Assembly: GCA_019114225.1 (NCBI GenBank)
Contig: DXFW01000035.1
Span: 1 to 64,000 of the forward strand
Length of the DNA stretch: 64,000 bases
Reading direction: 5' to 3'
From: Candidatus Allofournierella pullicola
GTDB lineage: Bacteria; Bacillota; Clostridia; Oscillospirales; Ruminococcaceae
The notes under the pieces are model-generated. The model had not been told where the DNA came from. It did not search any database and saw nothing but the letters and a program-made list of their open reading frames with translations. The translations under genes and the position numbers were made by a program. Shown piece by piece: positions 35,317 to 43,013 of the stretch. How positions within the stretch are numbered: the first letter of the stretch is position 1; each line of letters starts with the position of its first letter.

Positions 35317-35341
35317 GGAGCAAAGCGAACTTTGCTCCGAC
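35304..35341 (-). terminator. Terminator of the tRNA operon
   Basis: On the minus strand GTCGGAGCAAAG, loop TTCG and CTTTGCTCCGAC form a perfect 12-bp stem (35314-35341), followed by GC and eight T (35304-35311). It starts five bases past the tRNA-Phe 3' end. Confidence 0.85.
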
Positions 35342-35345
35342 GCGG

Positions 35346-35421
35346 TGGTGCCTCCGATCGGAATCGAACCAATGACACGGGGATTTTCAGTCCCCTGCTC
35401 TACCAACTGAGCTACAGAGGC
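35346..35421 (-). tRNA. tRNA-Phe (GAA)
   Basis: 76 bases including an encoded CCA. The acceptor GCCTCTG pairs with CGGAGGC. The D arm is GCTC...GAGC, the anticodon stem GGGGA/TCCCC holds loop CTGAAAA with anticodon GAA, and the T arm ATTGG/CCGAT has loop TTCGATT. It is last of three tRNA genes on the minus strand. Confidence 0.95.
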
Positions 35422-35428
35422 AAAAAAA

Positions 35429-35504
35429 TGGAGCGGCTTACGAGGCTCGAACTCGCTACCTCCACCTTGGCAAGGTGGCGCTCTACCAGATGAGCTAAAG
35501 CCGC
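35429..35504 (-). tRNA. tRNA-Gly (GCC)
   Basis: 76 bases with encoded CCA. The acceptor GCGGCTT pairs with AAGCCGC. The anticodon stem CCACC/GGTGG holds loop TTGCCAA with anticodon GCC, and the T arm GCGAG/CTCGT has loop TTCGAGC. It lies seven bases before the tRNA-Phe gene. Confidence 0.95.
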
Positions 35505-35507
35505 ACG

Positions 35508-35584
35508 TGGTCGGGATGACAGGATTTGAACCTGCGGCATCCTGCTCCCAAAGCAGGCGCGCTACCGAACTGCGCTACATCCCG
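35508..35584 (-). tRNA. tRNA-Pro (TGG)
   Basis: 77 bases with encoded CCA. The acceptor CGGGATG pairs with CATCCCG. The anticodon stem CCTGC/GCAGG holds loop TTTGGGA with anticodon TGG, and the T arm GCAGG/CCTGT has loop TTCAAAT. It is first gene of the tRNA operon. Confidence 0.95.
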
Positions 35585-35689
35585 TTGGCCGGGGCCGGGC
35601 TGCGTCCTGTCGTTTTGAGAACTGCGCCGTGTCCCGTGCTGAGCCGCCGGGAGTGCCTTGCGGGGGCCGCCCGGCAGGGCGCTTTTGCT

Positions 35690-35718
35690 ATTATAACCGA
35701 TTCGTCCCCCCGCGTCAA
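35690..35718 (-). promoter_or_regulatory. Strong promoter of the tRNA-Pro-Gly-Phe operon
   Basis: On the minus strand TTGACG (35713-35718) and TATAAT (35690-35695) are 17 bases apart, near consensus. About 100 bases of 5' leader precede tRNA-Pro, in which I see no further gene. Confidence 0.75.
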
Positions 35719-35737
35719 TGCGGAGGGACGAAATTTT

Positions 35738-36235
35738 TTATTTTTCCTGCGCGGCCCGTTTTTCCTCGGCCTCTTCGGTGATGTCCTGGATCTCCGCCTG
35801 CCGCCGCTCCAGCTCCTGCTCCATCTGGGATTCCTCGGTCTTGATCTCCCAGTGGATGAGGAAGGTCAGCGCCGCCCGCAGCACGATGATGGCGGCCACC
35901 AGCCCGATCTCGGTGAATTCGCGCACCACAACAGTGCGCAAGATCTCGCTGCCCAGCTTGAATTCCAGGCCCATGGCCATGCCCTTGGCCAGCTTGAGGC
36001 GGGTCAGGGGGTCACGGCGGATATAGTTCAGAATGCCCTGCAGCGCCGCCACAACGATGACGCCCACGCCGATGAACTCCAGCAGCACCACCGACAGGTT
36101 CACCAACGTCACCAGGCCCTCGTGGAGCTGCTCATAGAGCGTGCTGAAAAACATCGGGTCGGCATTCGTCACCGCTTGGGGGATCGGGGTCGGGATCGGG
36201 GTCGCCATCGGAGCCATGCCCGCCATCAGTTCCAT
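35738..36235 (-). CDS. DUF1622 membrane protein
   Basis: About 165 residues. After a Met/Pro/Ala-rich N-terminal region, two or three hydrophobic segments surround the DUF1622 core: VNLSVVLLEFIGVGVIVVAALQGILNYI, then LKLAKGMAMGLEFKLGSEILRTVVV and FTEIGLVAAIIVLRAALTFLIHWEI. The C-terminus is a charged helix (EESQMEQELERRQAEIQDITEEAEEKRA), probably coiled coil. The function of the family is unknown. Start ATG 36235 has AAGGAGGAAGG upstream. It is convergent with nothing and lies just upstream of the tRNA promoter. Confidence 0.8.
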   Translation of the reverse strand: MELMAGMAPMATPIPTPIPQAVTNADPMFFSTLYEQLHEGLVTLVNLSVVLLEFIGVGVIVVAALQGILNYIRRDPLTRLKLAKGMAMGLEFKLGSEILRTVVVREFTEIGLVAAIIVLRAALTFLIHWEIKTEESQMEQELERRQAEIQDITEEAEEKRAAQEK

Positions 36236-36342
36236 GTTCCTTCCTCCTTGCGCCCGCAGGCCGCAACGCCGGGCGCTTTCGTTTTGTAATATAATAAGTA
36301 TATCAGATGTTCCGACGTTTGCATAGGCCCAGCGTGCGCGCA

Positions 36343-36377
36343 AAAAAGGCTCCGCCGCAATCGGCGGAGCCTTTTTT
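36343..36377. terminator. Bidirectional terminator
   Basis: CTCCGCCG and CGGCGGAG pair around CAAT, flanked by an A-run (36342-36347) and a T-run (36371-36376). On the minus strand it ends the spore-coat-like gene. Confidence 0.8.
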
Positions 36378-36382
36378 CAGTT

Positions 36383-36838
36383 TCAGCGGTACATGCCGTT
36401 GGCCTGCATATAATCCGCGATCTGCTTGCCGTGGTGCTGTTCCTGCTGCTGAATGCCGCTGAGCACCTGGCGGCTCTTCTCGTCGCAGAATTCGAACACC
36501 GAGGTGTTGTACACCGCCGCCACATACTTCTCGGTGGCCAGCAGGTCCGCCAGCAGATAGGCGTCCTGCTTTTTGCCCGCGCGGGTGGCGGTGGAGCGGG
36601 GCGCGGCCTGCTGTTTGGCCGCCTTGGGCTGGGTGGCCGCCGGGGCGGGCACCTTGCCCGCCAGCATGTCGGTCACGGTGTCGTAATGGTTCTGCTCCGC
36701 CTTGGCGATCTGGCCCAGCATGGTCTTGAGGGCCGGGTCACAGGCGGCCTCGGCGGCCTTCTGGTACTTTTCGGCACACAGTTTTTCCTCGTTCTGCAAG
36801 TCCTTCAAAAGGCTCTGTTCCTTTTTGGTCATGGGCAT
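36383..36838 (-). CDS. Spore coat protein, CotF-like (ferritin-like helical)
   Basis: 151 residues, nearly all helical. The N-terminal KKEQSLLKDLQNEEKLCAEKYQKAAEAACDPALKTML and the C-terminal AYLLADLLATEKYVAAVYNTSVFEF resemble the coat-F family, which folds like a ferritin four-helix bundle. An Ala/Pro/Lys linker (about residues 65-90) separates the two halves, each of which looks like half a bundle. The ATG at 36838 follows AAGGAGAG. If correct, the organism can probably sporulate or carries a spore-derived gene. A rubrerythrin-like stress protein is the main alternative. Confidence 0.65.
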   Translation of the reverse strand: MPMTKKEQSLLKDLQNEEKLCAEKYQKAAEAACDPALKTMLGQIAKAEQNHYDTVTDMLAGKVPAPAATQPKAAKQQAAPRSTATRAGKKQDAYLLADLLATEKYVAAVYNTSVFEFCDEKSRQVLSGIQQQEQHHGKQIADYMQANGMYR

Positions 36839-36910
36839 GTTTTTCTCTCTCCTTTTTTCGCGTTTTGCGCGGTATGGTGTCAGTGTTCCCCAAAAACTGC
36901 CCGCTATGCG

Positions 36911-36943
36911 AAAAAAGCCCGGCGGCCCGAAAAGGGCCGCCGG
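36911..36943 (-). terminator. Terminator of glpP-glpK
   Basis: CCCGGCGGCCC pairs with GGGCCGCCGGG, and on the minus strand a T6 run follows. It lies about 22 bases past the glpK stop. Confidence 0.75.
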
Positions 36944-36964
36944 GGCGGTGGGTTATGTATGAGT

Positions 36965-38455
36965 TCAGTCCTCCACCCAGTCCTTGGCGCGGCGCACGGC
37001 CTTGTGCCAGCCGGCCACCAGCTTCTCCCGCTTTTCTTCTTCCATGGCGGGCTCGTAGAGTTTGTCCAGCGTCCACTGGCGGCGGATGTCGTCCAGGCTG
37101 GACCACACCCCGGTGGCCAGGCCCGCCAGATAGGCCGCGCCCAGGGCGGTGGTCTCCCGGATCATGGGCCGGCGGATGGTGCGGGCCACGATGTCCGCCT
37201 GGAACTGCATGAGGTAGTTGTTGGCGGAGGCGCCGCCGTCCACCCGCAGCTCCCGCAGCTGAATACCGGTGTCCTGCTCCATGGCCCACAGCACATCGGC
37301 GGTCTGGTAGGCGATGGACTCCAGGCTGGCCCGGATGATGTGGTTGCGCCCCGCGCCCCGGGTCAGGCCCAGAATGGCGCCCCGGGCGTACATGTCCCAG
37401 TGAGGCGCGCCCAGCCCGGTGAAGGCGGGCACCACATAAACGCCGGCCGAGTCCTTCACTTTGGTGGCGAAATACTCGGTGTCCGACGCTTCGGTGATGA
37501 GGTGCAGCTCGTCCCGCAGCCACTGGACCACCGCGCCGCCCACGAACACGCTGCCCTCCAGGGCGTACTGCACCTTGCCCTCCCGGCCCACGGCGATGGT
37601 GGTAAGCAGGCCGTTCTTGCTCTGGTACATCCTCTCGCCGGTGTTCATCAGAAGGAAGCAGCCGGTGCCGTAGGTGTTTTTGGCCTCGCCCGGCTCAAAG
37701 CAGGTCTGGCCGAAGAGGGCGGCCTGCTGGTCGCCGGCAATGCCCGCGATGGGCACCTCCACCCCCTGGATGTTCACATGGCCGTAGACCTCGCTGCAGC
37801 TTTTGACCTCAGGCAGCATATTCATGGGAATACCCAGCCGGGCGCAGATGGCCTTGTCCCAACACAGATCCTTGATGTTATAAAGCATGGTGCGGCTGGC
37901 GTTGGTGTAGTCGGTCACATGCACCTTGCCGCCGGTGAGCTTCCAGATGAGCCAGGTGTCCACGGTGCCGAAGAGCAGCTTGCCCGCCTCGGCCTTTTCC
38001 TTGGCGCCGGGCACGTTTTCCAAGATCCACTGGATCTTGGTGGCGGAGAAATAGGCGTCCACCAAAAGGCCGGTGTGGTCCTTCACATAGGCGGTGAACT
38101 CCGCGTCCTCTTTCAGTGTTTCGCACAACGCGGCGGTGCGCCGGCACTGCCACACGATGGCGTTGTAGACCGGGCGGCCGGTGTCCTTGTCCCAGACGAT
38201 GGCGGTCTCCCGCTGGTTGGTAATGCCGATACCGGCAATTTCCCGCACGTCCACGCCGCTCTGGGCCAGCACCTCCATCAGCACGCCGTACTGGCTGGAG
38301 TAGATCTCCATGGGGTCGTGCTCCACCCAGCCGGGATGGGGGTAGTGCTGGGTGAACTCCTTCTGGGCCAGCTGCACGATGTTCTGATGTTCGTCAAACA
38401 AAATGCAGCGGCTGCTGGTGGTGCCCTGGTCCAGGGCGATCACATACTTTTTCAC
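36965..38455 (-). CDS. glpK: Glycerol kinase
   Basis: 496 residues of FGGY-family kinase, phosphorylating glycerol to sn-glycerol-3-phosphate. The hallmarks are the N-terminal [15 protein letters not shown] (phosphate-1), [11 protein letters not shown] (about residues 41-51), [26 protein letters not shown] (about 78-103), [10 protein letters not shown] (about 241-250) and the adenosine motif [20 protein letters not shown] (about 399-418). Length is normal. It starts at GTG 38455 behind AGGAGG, 59 bases after glpP. The leader between the two genes is GC-rich without a clear terminator. No glycerol channel gene lies in the window. Confidence 0.97.
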   Translation of the reverse strand: MKKYVIALDQGTTSSRCILFDEHQNIVQLAQKEFTQHYPHPGWVEHDPMEIYSSQYGVLMEVLAQSGVDVREIAGIGITNQRETAIVWDKDTGRPVYNAIVWQCRRTAALCETLKEDAEFTAYVKDHTGLLVDAYFSATKIQWILENVPGAKEKAEAGKLLFGTVDTWLIWKLTGGKVHVTDYTNASRTMLYNIKDLCWDKAICARLGIPMNMLPEVKSCSEVYGHVNIQGVEVPIAGIAGDQQAALFGQTCFEPGEAKNTYGTGCFLLMNTGERMYQSKNGLLTTIAVGREGKVQYALEGSVFVGGAVVQWLRDELHLITEASDTEYFATKVKDSAGVYVVPAFTGLGAPHWDMYARGAILGLTRGAGRNHIIRASLESIAYQTADVLWAMEQDTGIQLRELRVDGGASANNYLMQFQADIVARTIRRPMIRETTALGAAYLAGLATGVWSSLDDIRRQWTLDKLYEPAMEEEKREKLVAGWHKAVRRAKDWVED

Positions 38456-38514
38456 GGCGTGGCGCCTCCTTTTTTATCTGCTCTCCGCCGGGCCCGCGCC
38501 CGCCGGGTTTCGCT

Positions 38515-39093
38515 TCACATCTCCCAGACCGCCGGGCAGGTGGTGGACACCGCCGCCGCCCCCGCCCGCATGGCGGCCATGACCTCGTCTTTATATTTGA
38601 TGAGCCCGCCGGCGATCACCGGCGTGGCGGTGGACTGGGTAATCTCGGTGATGACCCGGGGCATGATCCCAGGCAGGATCTCGATGAAATCCGGCTTGCC
38701 CACCGCCAGCTGCGCCGGCAGGTTGGACAGCGCCAGCGAATCCAGAATGAAGGCCCGCTGCACCGTGAGCAGCCCCAGGTGCCGCGCCCGGCGCACCAGC
38801 GCCGGCCGGGTGGAGATGATCCCGTCCGGCGCGCACATGCGGGTGAGGCCGTCCACTGCCACCTCCCGCTGGCTCAGGCCGTCCAGCAGGTCGATGTGCA
38901 CGATGGCCAGCTTGCCCGCCGCCCGCACCCGCTCCACCAGGTCCGGGATGTTCACCACCGAACCAAACAGCAGAAAAATCACCTCGCACTCGCTTTGCAG
39001 CGCGGCGGCAAGGCCCGTTTCGTCCTTCACCGCCGCGATGACCGGGCAGTCGAGCATGCGGTGTTTTTTGGTTTGAATGCTGTCGTTCTCCAT
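38515..39093 (-). CDS. glpP: Glycerol-3-phosphate-responsive antiterminator GlpP
   Basis: 192 residues of GlpP fold, a TIM-barrel-like RNA-binding antiterminator that reads glycerol-3-phosphate and lets polymerase pass leader terminators of glp genes. Recognisable stretches are FLLFGSVVNIPDLVERV (about residues 41-57), VHIDLLDGLSQREVAVD (about 65-81), the QRAFILDSLAL motif (about 110-120), PDFIEILPGIMPRVI (about 134-148) and IAGGLIKYKDEV near the C-terminus. It is co-transcribed with glpK. Its own leader contains a hairpin, so it may control itself. Confidence 0.93.
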   Translation of the reverse strand: MENDSIQTKKHRMLDCPVIAAVKDETGLAAALQSECEVIFLLFGSVVNIPDLVERVRAAGKLAIVHIDLLDGLSQREVAVDGLTRMCAPDGIISTRPALVRRARHLGLLTVQRAFILDSLALSNLPAQLAVGKPDFIEILPGIMPRVITEITQSTATPVIAGGLIKYKDEVMAAMRAGAAAVSTTCPAVWEM

Positions 39094-39152
39094 GCCTTGT
39101 GTTCCCTCTGTTGCCCCTCAAGATTGATAAAAAATAAACAGTTTAAAAGGAA

Positions 39153-39179
39153 AGCGGGACGAACCCCGTTCGCCCCGCT
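39153..39179 (-). promoter_or_regulatory. Leader hairpin before glpP, candidate attenuator
   Basis: On the minus strand AGCGGG pairs with CCCGCT, with an inner GAAC/GTTC extension, and is followed by TTCCTTTT. It lies about 60 bases upstream of the glpP ATG. A GAG-TAAC-GAGC element (39177-39187) precedes and overlaps its 5' arm. Confidence 0.5.
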
Positions 39180-39201
39180 CGTTACTCATTGGACATAGTT
39201 T

Positions 39202-39230
39202 ATTATCGCAGGCCGGCGGGCAAAAGTAAA
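39202..39230 (-). promoter_or_regulatory. Promoter of glpP-glpK
   Basis: On the minus strand TTTACT (39225-39230) and GATAAT (39202-39207) are 17 bases apart. The predicted transcript starts about 100 bases before glpP, just before the GAG-N4-GAGC element. Confidence 0.45.
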
Positions 39231-39309
39231 GTCCTTCGGGCAAAAACCGTCCATTTGGACAAACAAAAAGCCGAATTTTTTATGTTTTTAATGAAAATTC
39301 TTGTTCCTG

Positions 39310-39339
39310 TTGACAGAAAACGCTTTCCCATGGTAGTAT
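39310..39339 (+). promoter_or_regulatory. Promoter of the hydrolase leader
   Basis: A consensus TTGACA at 39310-39315 and TAGTAT at 39334-39339 are 18 bases apart. Transcription would begin near 39346, about 165 bases before the ATG at 39512. Confidence 0.65.
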
Positions 39340-39373
39340 GATTTCGTCGAATATGCTCCAGAGTGTTGGAAGT

Positions 39374-39411
39374 GAGCGTAAGAGCAAGATTGATTGCTCT
39401 TACGCTTTTTT
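39374..39411 (+). terminator. Strong terminator inside the hydrolase leader (attenuator)
   Basis: A 12-bp perfect stem (arms GCGTAAGAGCAA at 39376-39387 and TTGCTCTTACGC at 39394-39405) with a six-base loop is followed by six T at 39406-39411. It sits between the promoter and the gene, about 30 bases into the transcript. A GAG-CGTAA-GAGC element (39374-39385) overlaps its 5' arm. As it stands, transcription should stop unless something antiterminates. Confidence 0.75.
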
Positions 39412-39511
39412 CATAATCTGGTGCATAAAATTGCAGCCGGGTCGGTGCGCAAGGCGCGGCTGGTCTCCCGCAACAGCAAAATGCAAACCATCAAAAAACA
39501 GGAGGAGAATC

Positions 39512-41344
39512 ATGAAAAAAAGAACTGCGGTATTCTGGTTATGCATTGCGTTGGTGATCTGTCTGGTGAGCGCGGTGGGCGCGAGCTTCGTGCAGACAAA
39601 CTTCGGCCATGTCACCATTCGCGACCTTCGCTTTGAGACCGCCAGCGGCCACACCATGAGCGCACTACTGCTCGTGCCGGACAACGCCACTCCCGAGACC
39701 CCCGCGCCGGCCATTGTTTGCAGCCACGGCTGGTATAACAACCGTGAAATGCAGGACCTGAACTATGTGGAATACGCCCGCCGCGGCTTTGTGGTGCTTT
39801 CCATTGACATGTACGGCCACGGCAATTCGGAGAACCTGCCCACCGGCGAATGGTGGAACCCCGAAAACAACGCCAACGGCATGTATGACGCGGTCCAGAT
39901 GATGGCCGGCCTGCCTTTTGTGGACGCCAGCCGGATCGGTGTTACCGGTCATTCCAACGGCGCTCTGGCCAGCCGCACCGCCGTTTTGCTGGACAACGAA
40001 GCCGCCGAGCCGCTGATCGCCGCCGCGCTTCTGGTTTCCAACGACGCGGTCTACACCGACGAGGAAGGCGCTTATTACAACATGTTCGGCAGCCGCGACG
40101 CGGGCATCGTCGCCTGCCAGTACGATGAGTTCTTCCACCGGGTGAGCCTGCCGGACGGCAGCCGCTCTGTCTGCCGCGATTACATTGACCAGGCCACGGC
40201 CCAGTCCTTCCTGCACTTCGGCCAGGACCCCGCCGGGCTGGAAGCACGCTCCAGCTACACCATGTACACCGAACAGATCGACGGCGAGGAGTCCATCCGC
40301 GTTATCTACAACCCGGCGATCACCCATCCCTGGGCGCACTTCTCCAAGGGCGTTGTGACCTCCAGCGTCGAATTCTTTGACGCCGCGCTGGACGCCCCCA
40401 TCAAGATCGACGGCTCGAATCAGATCTGGCAGTTCAAGGCGTTCTTCAACGCCATCGGCCTTGTGGGCTTTGTGATGTTCGCGGTGAACCTGGCGCTGGT
40501 GCTGCTGGACTCCAAGGTCTTCGGCTCGCTGAAAGCCGCCGCCCCCGTGCAGCCTGCTCCCGCCCTCACCGGCAAGCGCCGCAGCTGGTTCTGGGTCAGC
40601 AACCTGCTGGCAACGCTGTTCTCCATCCTGGTCTACATGATCGGCTACTCTTACATCGGCAAGCTCCGCCCCGCCTTCCTGCCGCAGGCGCCCGTGTTCT
40701 TCATCGGTGTCTGGAGCCTGCTGTGCGGCCTGTTCGCCCTGGTCCTGATCTGGGTGGGCGGCAAGCTCAACGGCCAGGAGGACACGGTGGCCAACGGCGT
40801 GCGCATCAGCGGCGCCAAGCTGGGCAAGACCGTTGTTCTGGCGCTGGTGGTGGCGGCTGCCTCCTACGGGCTGGTCTTTGCCGCAGACTACTTCTTCAAG
40901 ACCGACTTCCGTCTGTGGGTCCTGCCGCTGAAGGCCTTCACCGCCGACAAGCTGCCCATCATCGCGATGTATCTGCCCTTCTTCCTTGTTTATTACATCT
41001 GCAACAGCATTTCCATCAACAGCTACAGCTATTTCCAGCTGGGCAAAAAGTCCTGGGGCAACATCACCGCGCTGGCGGTGTTCAACGGCCTGGCCTCGCT
41101 GATCATGATCGTGATCATCTACGGCTGCTTCTTTGCCACCGGCCGTCTGCCCAACGAGTTCCTGCCCTGGTTCGGCGGCAGCATCATCGGCATCTGGCTG
41201 TATCCCATCGTGGTGATCCTGCCTGTGGCCGCTGTGGTCTCCCGCATTCTGTACAAACACACCCGCAACCCCTACCTGGCGGGTATCATCATGGCGCTGC
41301 TGGTCACCACCATGAGCTGCACCAACACCCTCACCCAGCTCTGA
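39512..41344 (+). CDS. Membrane-bound alpha/beta-hydrolase with a polytopic C-terminal domain
   Basis: About 610 residues. An N-terminal signal anchor (VFWLCIALVICLVSAVGASF) is followed by an extracytoplasmic alpha/beta-hydrolase: VCSHGWYNNREMQ (about residues 69-81, oxyanion region), VLSIDMYGHGNSEN (about 92-105), the nucleophile elbow VTGHSNGALASR (about 148-159, Ser in GHSNG) and a His in ITHPWAHF (about 270). The last 260 residues carry about eight membrane helices. The start is ATG 39512 with AGGAGGAG upstream; the reading to 39338 is unsupported. A secreted esterase or lipase is likely. The glpP-like leader suggests a glycerol-releasing role, which is inference. Confidence 0.7.
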   Translation: MKKRTAVFWLCIALVICLVSAVGASFVQTNFGHVTIRDLRFETASGHTMSALLLVPDNATPETPAPAIVCSHGWYNNREMQDLNYVEYARRGFVVLSIDMYGHGNSENLPTGEWWNPENNANGMYDAVQMMAGLPFVDASRIGVTGHSNGALASRTAVLLDNEAAEPLIAAALLVSNDAVYTDEEGAYYNMFGSRDAGIVACQYDEFFHRVSLPDGSRSVCRDYIDQATAQSFLHFGQDPAGLEARSSYTMYTEQIDGEESIRVIYNPAITHPWAHFSKGVVTSSVEFFDAALDAPIKIDGSNQIWQFKAFFNAIGLVGFVMFAVNLALVLLDSKVFGSLKAAAPVQPAPALTGKRRSWFWVSNLLATLFSILVYMIGYSYIGKLRPAFLPQAPVFFIGVWSLLCGLFALVLIWVGGKLNGQEDTVANGVRISGAKLGKTVVLALVVAAASYGLVFAADYFFKTDFRLWVLPLKAFTADKLPIIAMYLPFFLVYYICNSISINSYSYFQLGKKSWGNITALAVFNGLASLIMIVIIYGCFFATGRLPNEFLPWFGGSIIGIWLYPIVVILPVAAVVSRILYKHTRNPYLAGIIMALLVTTMSCTNTLTQL

Positions 41345-41360
41345 TCGGCGATGCTTTTGC

Positions 41361-41387
41361 GGAGCGGCGGGTTTTTCCCGCCGCTCC
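41361..41387 (+). terminator. Hairpin after the hydrolase gene
   Basis: GGAGCGGCGGG and CCCGCCGCTCC form a perfect 11-bp stem around five T. Only CTT follows, so termination may be weak. The minus-35 of the next promoter starts two bases later. Confidence 0.55.
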
Positions 41388-41388
41388 C

Positions 41389-41417
41389 TTGCATCACGGC
41401 AAAGAGTGTGTTATACT
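41389..41417 (+). promoter_or_regulatory. Promoter of the glpA-like operon
   Basis: TTGCAT at 41389-41394 and TATACT at 41412-41417 are 17 bases apart. A consensus TATAAT also lies at 41423-41428 but without a good upstream partner. Confidence 0.55.
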
Positions 41418-41446
41418 TGCTTTATAATTTTCATTATGCGCTTGTA

Positions 41447-41508
41447 GAGTTTGAGAGCAAAGCGGATCAACGCCCTTTCAGGGCTTTGTTTCCCTTTGCT
41501 CTTTTTAT
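41447..41508 (+). terminator. Terminator inside the glpA-like leader (attenuator)
   Basis: AGAGCAAAG (41454-41462) pairs perfectly with CTTTGCTCT (41494-41502), with an inner GCCCTTTCAGGGC hairpin, and T5 plus ATTT follows. A GAG-TTTGA-GAGC element (41447-41458) precedes and overlaps the 5' arm. It lies between promoter and ATG 41565, as in the hydrolase leader. Confidence 0.7.
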
Positions 41509-41564
41509 TTTCGTCGCCGCACGGTTCCGGCGGGCGGCACATTCGGTTTGGGAGGTATTTTTCT

Positions 41565-43013
41565 ATGTACGATGTTGTCATCATCGGCTGCGGCGTTGTG
41601 GGTGCGTCGGCGGCCTATGAGCTGGCCCGCTACAAGCTGCGGGTGGCGGTGCTGGAAGCCGCGGCGGACATTGCCGCCGGCACCACAAAGGCCAACAGCG
41701 CCATCATCCACGCGGGCTACGACCCGGAGCCGGGCACCCTGATGGCCCGTCTCAACGTGGAGGGCAACCGCCTCACCGGCGAGATCTGCGAAAAGCTGCA
41801 GGTGCCCTTCAAGCGGGTGGGCTCGCTGGTGGTGGCCTTCAGCCCGGAACAGCTGCCCACCCTGCGCACCCTCTATGACCGGGGCTGCAAAAACGGCGTG
41901 CCCGGCCTGCGGCTGCTCTCCGGCGAGGAGGCCCGGGCCATGGAGCCGGGGCTTTCGGAAGAAGTGTGCGGCGCGCTTTTGGCGCCCAGCGCCGGGATCA
42001 TCGACCCCTGGGGCTTTGCCATCGCCATGGCCGAGACCGCGGTGCGCGGCGGCGTGGAGGTGCGGCGGGACTGCCCCGTGACCGGGATCGAGGCCGCCGG
42101 GGAGGGCTTTGTGCTGCACACCCCCCAAGGCGACGTGACCGCCCGCTTTGTGCTGAACGCCGCCGGCGTGGACGCCGACCGGGTGCATGAAATGCTGGAA
42201 CCCAACGACTGGGAGACCCTGCCCAGCCGGGGCGAGTATTACCTGCTGGACAAATCCGAACACGACCGGGTGAGCCGGGTCATCTTCCAGTGCCCCGGCC
42301 CGGAGGGCAAGGGCGTGCTGGTGGCCCCCACCATCCACGGCAACCTCATCTGCGGCCCCAACGCCCAGGGCGTGGAGGACCGGCTGGACCTGGGCAACAC
42401 CGCCGCCGGCATGGAGGAGGTGCGGCGCAAAGCCGCCCGCAGCGTGCCGGGTGTGGAGTGGCGGCAGAACATCCGCAACTTCGCGGGCCTGCGGGCCAAC
42501 ACCACCCGCAGCGACTTCATCATTGAAGAGAGCAAGGCGTATCCCGGTTTCATCGATCTGGCGGGGATCAAAAGCCCGGGCCTTTCCAGCGCCCCGGCCA
42601 TCGCAAAAATGGCGGTGGAAATGCTGAAAGCGGACGGCCTCGCCCTGGAGCCGGACCCGGATTTTGTGGACAAACGGGAGCACATCGTGTTCAAAGAGCT
42701 TTCCGCCGAGGAGAAAAACGAGCTCATCCGCCGCGACCCCCGCTACGGCCGGGTGGTCTGCCGGTGTGAGACCATCACCGAAGGCGAGATCGTGGCGGCG
42801 CTGCACAGCCCCATCCCGCCCCGTTCCATCAACGGCGTCAAGCGCCGGTGCAACGCGGGCATGGGCCGCTGCCAGGGCGGCTTCTGCGGGCCTCGGGTGC
42901 AGGAGATCATCGCCCGGGAGCTGGGGCTGGACCAGGCCGAAGTGCTGCTGGAACAGGCGGGCAGCACCATCCTGACGGGCAGGACCAAAACGGGAGGGAA
43001 CGAACATGTATGA
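41565..43013 (+). CDS. FAD-dependent oxidoreductase, anaerobic glycerol-3-phosphate dehydrogenase GlpA-like
   Basis: About 482 residues. The N-terminal dinucleotide fold (DVVIIGCGVVGASAAYELARY, residues 3-23) belongs to the DAO family. AGTTKANSAIIHAGYD (about 38-53) matches GlpA-type proteins. The C-terminus is a BFD-like [2Fe-2S] domain with CRC (about residues 402-404), then CNAGMGRCQGGFCGPRV (about 429-445). Such three-gene units (this protein, a disulfide-type flavoprotein, a DUF1667 protein) are annotated as glycerol-3-phosphate dehydrogenases in many anaerobes. Start ATG 41565 has GGGAGG upstream. Its stop overlaps the next start by eight bases. Confidence 0.85.
   Translation: MYDVVIIGCGVVGASAAYELARYKLRVAVLEAAADIAAGTTKANSAIIHAGYDPEPGTLMARLNVEGNRLTGEICEKLQVPFKRVGSLVVAFSPEQLPTLRTLYDRGCKNGVPGLRLLSGEEARAMEPGLSEEVCGALLAPSAGIIDPWGFAIAMAETAVRGGVEVRRDCPVTGIEAAGEGFVLHTPQGDVTARFVLNAAGVDADRVHEMLEPNDWETLPSRGEYYLLDKSEHDRVSRVIFQCPGPEGKGVLVAPTIHGNLICGPNAQGVEDRLDLGNTAAGMEEVRRKAARSVPGVEWRQNIRNFAGLRANTTRSDFIIEESKAYPGFIDLAGIKSPGLSSAPAIAKMAVEMLKADGLALEPDPDFVDKREHIVFKELSAEEKNELIRRDPRYGRVVCRCETITEGEIVAALHSPIPPRSINGVKRRCNAGMGRCQGGFCGPRVQEIIARELGLDQAEVLLEQAGSTILTGRTKTGGNEHV

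Noticed and set aside
34796-35406. Several overlapping open frames in the repeat region (for example 34796-35188 and 34900-35406)
   Set aside because: They translate the tandem repeats into recurring Ala/Gly/Pro-rich segments, have no ribosome sites, and one runs into tRNA genes.
38456-38514. Separate attenuator between glpP and glpK
   Set aside because: The gap is GC-rich but I found no clean stem followed by a U-tract.
36431-39076. 881-codon plus-strand open frame opposite glpK
   Set aside because: It is a shadow of glpK and glpP with no recognisable domain.
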